A stretch of 64,000 bases of DNA from Roseimaritima multifibrata (GTDB taxonomy: Bacteria; Planctomycetota; Planctomycetia; Pirellulales; Pirellulaceae): assembly GCF_007741495.1 (NCBI RefSeq), contig NZ_CP036262.1, positions 4,030,001 through 4,094,000 of the forward strand, given 5' to 3'. This document shows, piece by piece, positions 1 to 8,444 of the stretch; the stretch's first letter is position 1; the number at the start of each line of letters is the position of its first letter. The translations under genes were made by a program, and so were the position numbers. The notes beneath the pieces were generated by a model. That model was not told the origin of the DNA, made no database searches, and saw only the letters and a program-made list of their open reading frames with translations.

Positions 1-2
1 AG

Positions 3-302
3 CACAGCCCACAGCGAGTCGCCACGACCACCGCCCTGCAGGCACTCTACTCGCTGAACGGCCCGCTCCTTGCAGAACAGGCAAGTGCACTGGTCGAACG
101 CTTCAAGACCGAACAAATCGACGAAGACGGTCCAAGGATTGAACGCCTTTACCAGTTGCTCTTCGGGCGTGCGCCGACCGACCACCAAAAACAGCTGGGA
201 TTATCTTTTCTTGGCGATCCCCAATCCAAAGAACACTCCGACCGCTGGCTGCAATACGCTCAGGTCTTATTGGCTTCCAACGAATTCATTTTCATCGACT
301 GA
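3..302 (+). CDS. C-terminal end of a DUF1549/DUF1553 planctomycete cytochrome-type protein (partial)
   Basis: Only the last 99 codons are inside the window; the gene starts upstream. The visible part reads PQRVATTTALQALYSLN near the start and QVLLASNEFIFID at the very end, which matches the C-terminal signature of DUF1553 proteins (compare LLGSNRFLYVD at the end of the homologue at 39039-41960). The stop codon lies 10 bp before the ATG of the DUF1501 gene, so the two are surely one operon. Family members are secreted multi-domain proteins, usually with an N-terminal cytochrome c-like domain, whose biochemical role is not established. The N-terminal domains cannot be checked here. Confidence 0.88.
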   Translation, partial: HSPQRVATTTALQALYSLNGPLLAEQASALVERFKTEQIDEDGPRIERLYQLLFGRAPTDHQKQLGLSFLGDPQSKEHSDRWLQYAQVLLASNEFIFID

Positions 303-312
303 GGACCGTCCC

Positions 313-1707
313 ATGAACCACAATCAACAGGCCTCAACGAACCTCGGCCGCCGACAAATCCTCCAGCAGCTTGGAGGTGGAATGGGGATGCTAGGCGCTT
401 CGCAGCTGTTTGCCTCGACGCCCCCAACACCGACGAATTTTCAGATTTCACCAGGCGTTCACTTTCCAGCGAAGGCTAAGCGGGTCATTCATCTGTTCAT
501 GAATGGCGGCCCCTATCAAGGCGATTTCTTTGACCCGAAACCCGCGTTAAAGAAATACGAAGGGACAAAACCAAAGGGTGCCGACCTGCTGACCGAACGT
601 CCCACCGGAGGCCTTTTTCCCTCACCATTTAAATTCAAGAAACATGGTGAAAGCGGCCTGCAGGTTAGCGAGCTCCTGCCGAAACTGAGCCAACATATCG
701 ACGACATCTGCGTCCTCAATTCGATGCATGCCGACAACCCCAATCACGGGCCTGCATTACTGCAGATGAACAATGGCACCATCATCCCCACGCGTCCAAG
801 TATGGGAGCTTGGTTCCTGTATGGACTGGGGAGTGAAAATGCAAACTTACCGGGCTACATCGTCCTTTGCCCCGGTCGTCCGGTCCGCTTTTCGATCCTC
901 TGGAACAGTGCCTTTCTGCCATCCAAGTTTCAGGGAACGTACATCAATCACTCGACGATTCAGCCGGAGAAAATGATTCCGCACCTTAGCAATACACGTT
1001 GGAAACCGGAATCGCAGCGAGAGCAACTTGATCTGTTGCAGCAATTGAACGCGGAACATGTTCACCAAAGAGGCGACGATTCAGAAATCGGAGCTCGCAT
1101 GGAGGCAATGGAAACCGCTTATCGGATGCAATTTGAAGCGAGCGAAGCGTTTGATCTGAACCGCGAAACGCAGACGACTCGCGATGCCTACGGGGAAGGG
1201 CACTTCTCCAACGGTTGCTTGCTGGCTCGGCGCATGGTCGAACGAGGCGTCCGCTTTGTACAGGTCTACTACGGCAACGGTCAACCGTGGGACACTCACA
1301 GCAAACACAATGAAACGACTCCGAAACTATGCAAGGCGATCGACCAACCGATTGCCGCTTTGCTGGGCGACCTAAAACAACGCGGGTTGCTGGAAGACAC
1401 ACTAGTCGTATGGGGAGGCGAATTCGGGCGAACGCCAACATCCGAAAGTGGTAGTGGACGCGATCACAACCATCACGGATTCACGATGTGGATGGCAGGT
1501 GGCGGAGTCAAAGGTGGCATGACCTACGGAGAAACCGACGAGTTCGGTTTCAAAGCGGTCGTCGATAAAATGCACGTTCATGACCTCCACGCCACCATGC
1601 TCCATTTGCTGGGATTAAATCACGAACAACTAACCTACCGCCACGCCGGCAGAGACTTCCGCCTAACGGACGTCCACGGCCGAGTCGTCAAAGAGATCCT
1701 GGCATAG
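313..1707 (+). CDS. DUF1501 family secreted protein (sulfatase-like fold)
   Basis: 464 residues. The open frame extends upstream, but that extension overlaps the preceding gene; the ATG at 313 gives a twin-arginine-like leader (GRRQILQQLGGGMGMLGAS) and is chosen. DUF1501 hallmarks are visible: LFMNGGPYQGDFFDPKP near residue 60, NHGPALLQMNNG, VWGGEFGRTPTSE and GRDHNHHGFTMWMAGGG in the C-terminal third, then HDLHATMLHLLGL near the end. These proteins belong to the alkaline-phosphatase/sulfatase superfamily and are exported, probably by Tat. The enzymatic substrate is unknown. It is always found next to a DUF1553 gene, as here and again at 37533-41960. Confidence 0.92.
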   Translation: MNHNQQASTNLGRRQILQQLGGGMGMLGASQLFASTPPTPTNFQISPGVHFPAKAKRVIHLFMNGGPYQGDFFDPKPALKKYEGTKPKGADLLTERPTGGLFPSPFKFKKHGESGLQVSELLPKLSQHIDDICVLNSMHADNPNHGPALLQMNNGTIIPTRPSMGAWFLYGLGSENANLPGYIVLCPGRPVRFSILWNSAFLPSKFQGTYINHSTIQPEKMIPHLSNTRWKPESQREQLDLLQQLNAEHVHQRGDDSEIGARMEAMETAYRMQFEASEAFDLNRETQTTRDAYGEGHFSNGCLLARRMVERGVRFVQVYYGNGQPWDTHSKHNETTPKLCKAIDQPIAALLGDLKQRGLLEDTLVVWGGEFGRTPTSESGSGRDHNHHGFTMWMAGGGVKGGMTYGETDEFGFKAVVDKMHVHDLHATMLHLLGLNHEQLTYRHAGRDFRLTDVHGRVVKEILA

Positions 1708-2188
1708 CTTGCAGAGGTGAACTCGTACCATCGACCGGAGCGTAAGGAAGGCGATGCAACAAGCTCAGGTGCATCGGCTTCCCAGAATACCAAGATCGTA
1801 AAACGCTGCGATCCATCGACGTTCGCATCGGACAACGACTCCTAAAGTCGTCGCCTTCTGATCCGCGAGTGCGGATGATGAAAGGCGTTCTTTCGCTTCC
1901 GACGATACCGACGGCACATGACGCAGCGGGTTGAGATTTTCTGGTGCCTCGCGTTAATTAGCGTAGTGGACGAGGCCACGAGTCCGGCAAAATGGGACTC
2001 GTGGCCTCGTCCACTACGCCAGTTATGGCTTCCCAACAGCGTTGACACTGTCATCTTCGGTTGACGCATTACGCCGGAGTTTTTCCCGCTTGGAAATGGC
2101 GGCTGGCAATCTTGGATTGTTTTTTTACGCGATTCTACAAGGGAAACGGCTGTATCTGAGCGATCCACAGAACCTTCGTTTGATAACA
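1708..2188. other. Intergenic region with repeat remnants, no gene seen
   Basis: This stretch holds a remnant of the dispersed GCTGCG-type repeat (acgcagcgggttgagatttt, about 1921-1940) and a long perfect inverted repeat described separately (1961-2019). Open frames across it have no ribosome binding site and no recognisable protein features. Confidence 0.6.
1961..2019. repeat. Perfect 25-bp inverted repeat with 9-nt loop
   Basis: The left arm is 1961-1985, the loop 1986-1994 and the right arm 1995-2019; the arms are exactly complementary. It lies about 250 bp after the DUF1501 stop and has no T-run, so it could be a Rho-independent-like transcript end or, more likely, one of the palindromic dispersed repeats common in this genome. 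Confidence 0.8.
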
Positions 2189-2203
2189 CGGCACGTTGAT
2201 TGC
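2189..2203 (+). promoter_or_regulatory. Sigma-54 (RpoN) -24/-12 promoter
   Basis: The sequence cGGCACGttgaTTGC matches the sigma-54 consensus TGGCACG-N4-TTGC at every position except the first T. The GG is at 2190-2191 and the GC at 2202-2203, with exactly 10 nt between them. Transcription would start near 2214, about 54 nt before the small gene at 2268. A sigma-54-dependent response regulator (4538-5971) sits 2.3 kb downstream and is the obvious candidate activator, but no clear enhancer palindrome was found upstream. Confidence 0.75.
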
Positions 2204-2267
2204 GTTAGGTCTCTCACATGTTACCCATGGATAGGATTGGTCTTTGACTCACAATCTGGAGGTAGAC

Positions 2268-2417
2268 ATGTATTCAACAGATACCAGATCCCTTGGGAAG
2301 GCTCAGCGAGGTTTTACGGCGCGAGTTGGAGGATGGACTCAGAGGGAACGATTACTCGGCCATCTTCTTTTAATGGCTCTACTTGGAATCGCCCTTACCC
2401 TTCGTGCGGCACTCTAG
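2268..2417 (+). CDS. 49-residue single-pass membrane micro-protein under sigma-54 control
   Basis: A short frame of 50 codons with a strong ribosome binding site (GGAGG at 2258-2262, 5 nt before the ATG). The product has a polar, arginine-rich first half (residues 1-28) and a hydrophobic helix from about residue 29 to 45 (LLGHLLLMALLGIALTL), so it is probably a small inner-membrane protein with its N-terminus in the cytoplasm. It is framed by a sigma-54 promoter 65 bp upstream and a hairpin terminator 15 bp downstream, giving a monocistronic transcript of roughly 250 nt. I do not recognise a family. A longer open frame in another phase (2042-2485) covers the same bases but lacks these signals. 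Confidence 0.6.
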   Translation: MYSTDTRSLGKAQRGFTARVGGWTQRERLLGHLLLMALLGIALTLRAAL

Positions 2418-2431
2418 TTCCCGCCCAGTAT

Positions 2432-2460
2432 GGACCGATCGGTTTTCCGCCGAACGGTCC
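2432..2460 (+). terminator. Rho-independent terminator after the micro-protein gene
   Basis: An 11-bp stem with one mismatch (arms 2432-2442 and 2450-2460, 7-nt loop) is followed by a pyrimidine and T-rich tract (cttcctcttttatattttgt). It separates the sigma-54 unit from the Rnk/GreA-like gene. Confidence 0.65.
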
Positions 2461-2494
2461 CTTCCTCTTTTATATTTTGTTTTGATATTTGACC

Positions 2495-2938
2495 ATGAAC
2501 TCTCCTTCTCCACTACCGATGAGCCCTCAAATCATTACGGCATCCCAGGTCGACGTGACTCGGCTTCAGCACCTTCTGACCACGGAGTTTGCCGCTTCGA
2601 TCGGGGCAGCGCGTCCGCACATTCAAAACCTGACGCTCAAGCTATCCTCTGCCAATGTCGTCGAAGCTAGCGCGATTCCGGCGGACATCGTTACGATGAA
2701 TTCAACCATTAAGCTTTGCGACTTGGATAACCACGAAGTCGATACTTACACGCTCGTCTATCCTGAGGAAGCGTGTATCGCCGAGGGAAAACTATCGATC
2801 CTTTCGCCCCTTGGATCGATCTTGTTAGGCAGCCGCGCTGGCGAGAATGTGACCTGCCGTGTCGCTGATCGGGAAAGCCGAAAGCGGATCGAAAACATTT
2901 CGTTTCAACCGGAACGCGCCGGAGCGTTTCATCTATAA
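2495..2938 (+). CDS. Rnk/GreA-C-terminal-domain protein (nucleoside diphosphate kinase regulator type)
   Basis: 147 residues from the ATG at 2495; a TTG two codons earlier is possible. The C-terminal 80 residues show the GreA/GreB/Rnk FKBP-like domain: IPADIVTMNSTIKLCDLD, then YTLVYPEEACIAEGKLSIL and SPLGSILLGSRAGENV. The N-terminal 60 residues form a short helical segment like that of Rnk rather than the long GreA coiled coil. Rnk-type proteins bind RNA polymerase near the secondary channel and affect nucleotide pools, so a regulatory role is likely. It has no evident ribosome binding site and probably its own promoter in the AT-rich tract at 2461-2490. Confidence 0.8.
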   Translation: MNSPSPLPMSPQIITASQVDVTRLQHLLTTEFAASIGAARPHIQNLTLKLSSANVVEASAIPADIVTMNSTIKLCDLDNHEVDTYTLVYPEEACIAEGKLSILSPLGSILLGSRAGENVTCRVADRESRKRIENISFQPERAGAFHL

Positions 2939-3121
2939 ACCGCACGCGTGGAATACGGTCCGCACAAGACGTGACCGTAAGCCTAGGGAAGCATTTCCCA
3001 AAATTTTCAGCGATCCCATCGGTTCTATGGCAGGTCGCTCATTAACAAGCAGTCCGAACTTAGCAGTCCGTTAGAAACTCTTAATCGCCGCGGTCCCTGC
3101 TAGATTCATTCAAGGCTCCTC

Positions 3122-4492
3122 TTAGCTGCCCGGTACTTCGCATCCGACAACGCGTGGTAACACGACTTGGAAACAGGTCCCTTCGCCAAGTTTACTAATC
3201 ACTTCGATACCGCCTCCCATCGCGTCAATTAGACTTCGCGACACCGACAGACCGAGCCCCATCCCTTGTCGCGGGATTTCGGTCTTCGTTGAAAAGAACG
3301 GATCGAAAATATGAGGCAGCACATCGGCCGCGATCCCGGCTCCTTGGTCTCTCACACGAATGATCAGTTTTTCCGAAGTGGTATGAAGCTCGATCGTTAC
3401 CCGGTCTCCTGGTTGCGACGCCTGAAGCCCATTGTGTAACAGGTTTAGCAAAACCTGCTTAAGTTCTCCTTCACGTAACACGACCTCCGTTTCCTCCAAT
3501 GAATCGACCGGCACCGTGTCCCCCACCGTCAACCAGATGGAAACCCCTTGCTTCGTGACCATTCGCAAATCGGTTGCCGGAATCGGCTCATCCGAATCCT
3601 CCGTCCGATCTTCCGAATCAGCTGACGACCGAGGTCCCCCCGGGCTTCCATCCAACACCCCACCTGGCGAACAGCCTTTCATTGCGGCAGGCTCCAAAAG
3701 TGAAACAACCTCAAGCAGGGACCGCCGCACGCAAAACCGTGCCGGCTGCTGCTGACTCGGTCGATAAAGCTGATACATTTGATGGGTGATATTGCCAATT
3801 CGCTCGATTTCGTCATCGATCAAATCCAGCATGTTGTAATACTTGGAATCCGGCGAAAGGCTGGACTTAATCAGTGCAAAGGCATTTCGAATCCCCGCCA
3901 ATGGGTTATTTACTTCGTGGGCCACCCCCGCGGCCAATTCCCCTAACGCCGCCAACCTTTCCATTTTTCCGCGGTGTTTCTCCAATTCGACAATCCGAGC
4001 GGTCCGTTCTTGTACCAGTTGTTCTAGGTGCTCGTTATGCAATTTCAACTGCTCACGCATCATCTGGCGTTCCGAGATATCGCGGACACTTGCCCGAATC
4101 CCCAGATACTCATTCCGAGAGCTATACATCGGCTGCCATGCGACGGCCATCCACGGTTTACTGCCATCACGGTGCCGAACCTGGAATTCAATATCGGTTT
4201 CGCTTCTCGCCTGCTGCGCGTCCTGTACAATTCGTTCCACACGCCCATGATGCTGGGGGAGAATCAACGGAAGCGGATAGTCGTTCATCGCCAAACATTC
4301 TTCCGGCGTGTATCCGGTCAACTTTTCGACCGCCGAATTAACCCATAACAATTGTCCCGTCGGGGCGAACCAACTTTCCCAGTCGTATGTATATTCAGCG
4401 ATGGCTCGGTAAAATTCTTCACCGATCGGTTGCATGTTACTCGGCAGACCACGCCCCGGATTTTCGTCGCGAATCTCTTCCTTGCCAGCCAC
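3122..4492 (-). CDS. PAS-domain sensor histidine kinase (NtrB-like)
   Basis: 456 residues, no membrane segments, so a cytoplasmic sensor. The order is a PAS domain (about 25-145, ending in the PAC stretch YLGIRASVRDIS), a coiled coil (145-178), the HisKA box with the phospho-accepting His192 in GVAHEVNNPLAG, and a HATPase_c domain with N-box LLNLLHNGLQAS, G1 DQGAGIA and G2 GMGLGLSVS. A low-complexity, Gly/Pro/Asp-rich insert sits between the two kinase halves at about residues 273-312. It is divergently transcribed from the sigma-54 response regulator with only 45 bp between start codons, which argues that they form a two-component pair. Confidence 0.92.
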   Translation of the reverse strand: MAGKEEIRDENPGRGLPSNMQPIGEEFYRAIAEYTYDWESWFAPTGQLLWVNSAVEKLTGYTPEECLAMNDYPLPLILPQHHGRVERIVQDAQQARSETDIEFQVRHRDGSKPWMAVAWQPMYSSRNEYLGIRASVRDISERQMMREQLKLHNEHLEQLVQERTARIVELEKHRGKMERLAALGELAAGVAHEVNNPLAGIRNAFALIKSSLSPDSKYYNMLDLIDDEIERIGNITHQMYQLYRPSQQQPARFCVRRSLLEVVSLLEPAAMKGCSPGGVLDGSPGGPRSSADSEDRTEDSDEPIPATDLRMVTKQGVSIWLTVGDTVPVDSLEETEVVLREGELKQVLLNLLHNGLQASQPGDRVTIELHTTSEKLIIRVRDQGAGIAADVLPHIFDPFFSTKTEIPRQGMGLGLSVSRSLIDAMGGGIEVISKLGEGTCFQVVLPRVVGCEVPGS

Positions 4493-4537
4493 TTTCTGTC
4501 CCCGTTCTCAGTACCAATTTAGGAAAAGTCCAATTCA

Positions 4538-5971
4538 ATGAAGCGTCCCCGCCAAGCTAGAATCCTAATCGCTGACGATGAGCCGCTTTATCTTCAAACC
4601 ACGGGCGAGCTCCTTCGTAACGAAGGCTACCACTGCACCTGTGTTTCGGACGCAAATGCAGCGATTCAGGCACTCCAAAACGAGCCCTTCGATCTGCTGC
4701 TTTCGGATCTTAGCATGCCGGGAAACATGAAACTTGAACTGCTCAAAGAAAGTCGCAGCAAGCATGCCCATGTCCCGCTCATTGTGATTACCGGAGTCCC
4801 CTCGCTGCCGACCGCAATCGAGAGCATCCGCTTGGGGATCGCGGACTACCTGCTGAAACCAGTCAAGCTGGAAGACCTGCTGGGCAGTGTCCAACGTGCC
4901 CTTCGTCAAGCTGAAATCAGTGCCCCGAAGACGACTACCGAAACCTCTGAAACGTCGCCCCCGTCCGCCCCGAATGCTACCGACCGCATCAACGTGGAAT
5001 CGTCAGCGTTCGCTGAAATCATCGGCGAAAGCAAACCGATGAAAGATCTGACCGAGATCATTCAGCGGGTCGCGGACTCAAACGCCAATGTGCTGCTCAC
5101 TGGCGAAAGCGGGACCGGCAAGGAGGTGATCGCCAAGGCAATTCACCGGCTTAGCGCTCGACATGCAGCTCCGTTTCAAGTCATCGACTGCACCGCGGTT
5201 CCGGATTCCCTATTCGAATCCGTTTTGTTTGGGCACATCAAGGGCTCATTTACCGGGGCGGTCAAAGACCAAACAGGTCTGTTAACCGAAGCAGACAAAG
5301 GGACCACCTTTTTTGATGAGCTGGGTGAGTTACCGTTAGGATCGCAAGCGAAACTTCTAAGAGCCATCCAGGAGCAAACGTTTACGCCTCTCGGGACCTC
5401 GAAACCGGTGACCGTCGACACAAGGTTCATCTGCGCGACCAACCGTTCGCTCGCAAACGAAGTCGACGCAGGGCGATTCCGTCGTGACCTCTACTACCGT
5501 CTGGCCGTCATCCATATCGATATCCCGACTTTACGCGACCGGAGCGAAGATATCCCTCTGCTTGCGAATCATTTCCTCAAAAGACTCCGTCCCCCTGAAT
5601 CGAACATTGAAGGGTTTTCGAAAGAAGCGCTGGAACGTCTTCAGTCCTATCCATGGCCTGGAAACATCCGCGAACTTCGCAACGTCGTCGAACGAGCGCT
5701 CGCACTGGTCCGAACGTCGACGATCGAGGTTTCCGACCTTCCGCAAACATTGCGCAACGACCTGCCAACCCCGCTTTCGGCCATCCAAGACCTGACCGAA
5801 ATCTCGCGCGATGAAGCGATGGAGAGCGCCGAGCATGAATACCTGATCAAGCTGATCACAAAACATGCAGGCAATATCTCGCAATCCGCACGGCAAGCAG
5901 GCCTCTCCCGACAAGGGCTGGACAAACTGCTCAAGCGTCACAAAATTCGAGCCGCCGAATTTCGCCCATAG
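4538..5971 (+). CDS. Sigma-54-dependent response regulator, NtrC family
   Basis: 477 residues. The receiver domain (1-120) has the acidic pair Asp13/Asp14, the phospho-acceptor Asp57 ([10 protein letters not shown]) and the lysine of YLLKPVK. The AAA+ domain (about 165-395) carries Walker A GESGTGKE, the sigma-54 contact loop GSFTGA (consensus GAFTGA, with Ser for Ala) and Walker B FFDELGEL. The end is a Fis-type helix-turn-helix ([20 protein letters not shown]). It should activate sigma-54 promoters when phosphorylated by the divergent kinase. The clear sigma-54 promoter at 2189 is a likely target. Its TAG stop runs into the left end of a repeat element. Confidence 0.94.
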   Translation: MKRPRQARILIADDEPLYLQTTGELLRNEGYHCTCVSDANAAIQALQNEPFDLLLSDLSMPGNMKLELLKESRSKHAHVPLIVITGVPSLPTAIESIRLGIADYLLKPVKLEDLLGSVQRALRQAEISAPKTTTETSETSPPSAPNATDRINVESSAFAEIIGESKPMKDLTEIIQRVADSNANVLLTGESGTGKEVIAKAIHRLSARHAAPFQVIDCTAVPDSLFESVLFGHIKGSFTGAVKDQTGLLTEADKGTTFFDELGELPLGSQAKLLRAIQEQTFTPLGTSKPVTVDTRFICATNRSLANEVDAGRFRRDLYYRLAVIHIDIPTLRDRSEDIPLLANHFLKRLRPPESNIEGFSKEALERLQSYPWPGNIRELRNVVERALALVRTSTIEVSDLPQTLRNDLPTPLSAIQDLTEISRDEAMESAEHEYLIKLITKHAGNISQSARQAGLSRQGLDKLLKRHKIRAAEFRP

Positions 5972-6244
5972 TCGCCTTACACTCAGGACGTGAAATTTTT
6001 TGGTGACGGACTAGCGATCTCCGAAGCGGTTTGCATTGCTTCTGCCCGTCATTGAATGAGGCTGACTCTCTGGGCCAGCAGGCAGTCGAAATTCCAACCC
6101 GCTGCGTAAGCGAGGGATCGGGGCCACGCTCTGCAATCCCTCGATTACGCAGCGGGTGGGGATTTTCTGATGCATCGCCGCACAGCAGCGACCTCACTCG
6201 GAAACCGTCACCTGCTTGATTTCATGTCCCAAGCGAAAGGCAAC
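5971..6244. repeat. Dispersed repeat element with terminal inverted repeats
   Basis: The left end (gtcgcctt...ggacgtgaaat) is answered by an inverted copy at the right end (atttcatgtcccaagcgaaaggcaac). The same termini bound elements at about 21068-21279, 30331-30772, 31195-31618 and 45363-46063. The interior holds the GCTGCG palindrome (6092-6165). No coding capacity is seen. Confidence 0.6.
6092..6165. repeat. GCTGCG-type dispersed palindromic repeat
   Basis: The left arm (tccaacccgctgcgtaagcg, then aggga) and right arm (tccctcgattacgcagcggg) are near-complementary with an 18-20 nt spacer. Related copies occur at 1921, 30851-30923, 33561-33723, 46130-46150 and 54137-54154. Confidence 0.75.
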
Positions 6245-6288
6245 AATCACAAAAAAGCTGGACAGCGGCATACCCGCCCGTTAGACTC

Positions 6289-6306
6289 TGCACAATCGAT
6301 TGTGCA
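6289..6306. promoter_or_regulatory. Perfect 18-bp LacI-family operator
   Basis: The palindrome TGCACAATCGATTGTGCA is exact and centred on CG, as expected for LacI/GalR-type operators. It ends 37 bp before the ATG of the LacI-type gene that heads the nucleoside/ribose operon, so autoregulation and control of the whole operon are likely. Confidence 0.75.
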
Positions 6307-6343
6307 AAACCCTTACGAACCATCCAAAGGTCTAATTTCCACC

Positions 6344-7381
6344 ATGAGTTCCCGCCCCACCACCGTCACACTGAAACAGGTAGCTGCCGCTGCCGGAGTC
6401 AGTGTTTCCGTGGCGTCACGGGTGCTTAATGGACATGCCAAGGCGTATCGCATTAGCGATCAAACCGAGCAGCAGGTGCGTGGGATCGCCAGCGAGCTTG
6501 ACTTCCGTCCCAGTCAGATCGCGCGGTCGCTACGCTTACAAAAATCGAAAATGATCGGGGTGGTGATTCCGGATCTTTCGAACCCGTTTTTCGCGGCGAT
6601 CTCACGCGAGATTGCCTTGGCCGTCGAAGCGGAAGGCTTTAGCGTCCTGGTCGCGGACAGTCGCGAAACAACCTCCATCGAACAAGAGCTGACGGGCGAA
6701 CTGCAATCGCGGCAAGTCGAAGGACTGGTCGTCTGTCCTGTCGGCGTCGACGGATCCCACCTCCTAACCGTGCATCAGTCCGGGTTGCCGATCGTGTTGG
6801 TCGACCGCGGGTTCCCTGATTTCCCCATGATGCAGGTCACGTCCGACCACCGACGCGGGTCGGAGCAGGCGGCCGAACTACTGCTCGCCCAAGGTCACCG
6901 GACCATCGGAATCCTGCAAGGCCTGCCGGGAACCCTACCGAACGAAGAGAGGCTTGGCGGGCTACGGGAAACTTTACAGCGACACGATTTGAAATGGGAT
7001 GCGGATCTGGTCGACGGCGATAACTTCACCGAGCAGTCCGGGTACGAATCAACGCACCGTTTGCTTTCTAAACGCCCTGACATCACCGCGTTGTTCGCTT
7101 TAAGCACCCCCAACGCGATGGGCGCCCTACGAGCCACACAGGAACAGGGGATCCAAGTCCCCGATGAACTATCGATCGTTTCGTTCGATGATTCTCCCTA
7201 CTCCGACCTGATGGCCGTCCCCCTGGCGACGGTTTGCCAAGACGTTCCTAGGATTGGAAAACAGGCCGCGGCATTGATCATCCAATCGATCCAAGCCAAA
7301 AGCCCTCCCAAATTTGAAATTCACCAAGTTACCACCAAAATTGTCAAACGTTCCTCTATTGCAAAGGCTTCACCACGATGA
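6344..7381 (+). CDS. LacI-family transcriptional regulator of the nucleoside/ribose operon
   Basis: 345 residues from the ATG at 6344. The open frame continues upstream through the operator and repeat, which rules out the earlier start. The N-terminal helix-turn-helix and hinge are clear (TLKQVAAAAGVSVSVASRVL, then RPSQIARSLR). A periplasmic-binding-protein-like effector domain follows (MIGVVIPDLSNPFFAAISRE to the C-terminus). It is the first gene of the operon and overlaps the next start by ATGA. The operon content suggests ribose or a nucleoside as inducer; this is inference. Confidence 0.9.
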   Translation: MSSRPTTVTLKQVAAAAGVSVSVASRVLNGHAKAYRISDQTEQQVRGIASELDFRPSQIARSLRLQKSKMIGVVIPDLSNPFFAAISREIALAVEAEGFSVLVADSRETTSIEQELTGELQSRQVEGLVVCPVGVDGSHLLTVHQSGLPIVLVDRGFPDFPMMQVTSDHRRGSEQAAELLLAQGHRTIGILQGLPGTLPNEERLGGLRETLQRHDLKWDADLVDGDNFTEQSGYESTHRLLSKRPDITALFALSTPNAMGALRATQEQGIQVPDELSIVSFDDSPYSDLMAVPLATVCQDVPRIGKQAAALIIQSIQAKSPPKFEIHQVTTKIVKRSSIAKASPR

Positions 7382-8439
7382 CGCGATTGACCGCTTTACT
7401 AACCTGTCTACTTTTTACCGGTGCGTCGCTGCACTTGCAGGCTGAAGACAGCCCCACGCAGCCGATTCCGATTATCTTTGACACCGATTTCGGCAACGAC
7501 TGCGATGACGCACTTGCGCTTGGCGTGATCCATGCATTGCAGTCACGCGGCGAATGCGATCTGATCGCAGTGACGCTTACCAAAGATCACGAACTGGCCG
7601 CCTCCGGGGTCGACGCGATCAATACGTTTTATGGACGAGGCGACATCCCCATCGGAGTCTGCGACAGTGGCGTGACCAGTGCGGAAGGCAAATTCAACGC
7701 CTTCGCAAATTCCAAGACGGATGGCAAACTGAACTACCCACACGATCTGCTGTCCGGCAAATCGGCTCCGGATGCCGTCTCGGTTCTTCGCAAAGCCCTC
7801 GCTGGGCAAGCCGACGGTTCGGTCGTCATCGCTCAAGTCGGTTTTTCGACCAACCTCGCCAACCTACTTGATTCTCCCGCAGACAAGTACAGCAAACTAA
7901 CCGGATTGGAATTGATTAAGAAAAAGGTCCGCCTGCTGTCGGTGATGGCTGGCGCGTTCCCCTTGCCGGACAATCCACTGGCACACTTGAAGGGCCATGG
8001 CGAATACAACATCGCGAAGGATATTCCTGCGGCACAGAAACTTGCCAAAGAATGGCCAACGCCAATTGTCTGGAGCGGTTACGAAATCGGTGTTGCCCTC
8101 CCTTATCCACACGAGAGTATTGAACAGGACTACGACTACGTCACGCATCATCCTATTGCGGATGCCTATCGTCGTTTCCAACCGCCACCACACAACCGTC
8201 CTACCTGGGATTTAACGTCCGTCCTGCACGCGATTCGTCCCGACCGCGGCTACTTCAAAACCTCTGAAGCCGGCACCGTCGCGATCGCTGACGATGCAGT
8301 CACCACCTTCAAACCGTCTGCCAATGGTCGTGATACGTTTCTGATTTTAGATCCGAAACAGACTCCAGCAACGTTGGAAGCCCTGGTTCAGTTATCCAGT
8401 CAGCCGCCAAGCAACCTTGCCCCCACGTCTGCTGAGTAA
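7378..8439 (+). CDS. Secreted inosine-uridine-type nucleoside hydrolase (first copy)
   Basis: 353 residues. A signal peptide (about 1-22, LTALLTCLLFTGASLHLQA) precedes the calcium-binding, catalytic N-terminal motif DTDFGNDCDDALAL of nucleoside hydrolases. A second family block is HNRPTWDLTSVLHA near residue 275. It should cleave the N-glycosidic bond of ribonucleosides to base plus ribose outside the cytoplasm. It overlaps the LacI gene by 4 bp and is followed after 5 bp by ribokinase. Substrate preference cannot be read from the sequence. The operon carries a second, diverged copy at 12859. Confidence 0.87.
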   Translation: MTRLTALLTCLLFTGASLHLQAEDSPTQPIPIIFDTDFGNDCDDALALGVIHALQSRGECDLIAVTLTKDHELAASGVDAINTFYGRGDIPIGVCDSGVTSAEGKFNAFANSKTDGKLNYPHDLLSGKSAPDAVSVLRKALAGQADGSVVIAQVGFSTNLANLLDSPADKYSKLTGLELIKKKVRLLSVMAGAFPLPDNPLAHLKGHGEYNIAKDIPAAQKLAKEWPTPIVWSGYEIGVALPYPHESIEQDYDYVTHHPIADAYRRFQPPPHNRPTWDLTSVLHAIRPDRGYFKTSEAGTVAIADDAVTTFKPSANGRDTFLILDPKQTPATLEALVQLSSQPPSNLAPTSAE

Positions 8440-8444
8440 AACGG

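Noticed and set aside
2042-2485. 147-codon open frame on the plus strand
   Set aside because: No ribosome binding site or family features; it crosses the sigma-54 promoter, the better-supported 49-codon gene in another frame, and the terminator.
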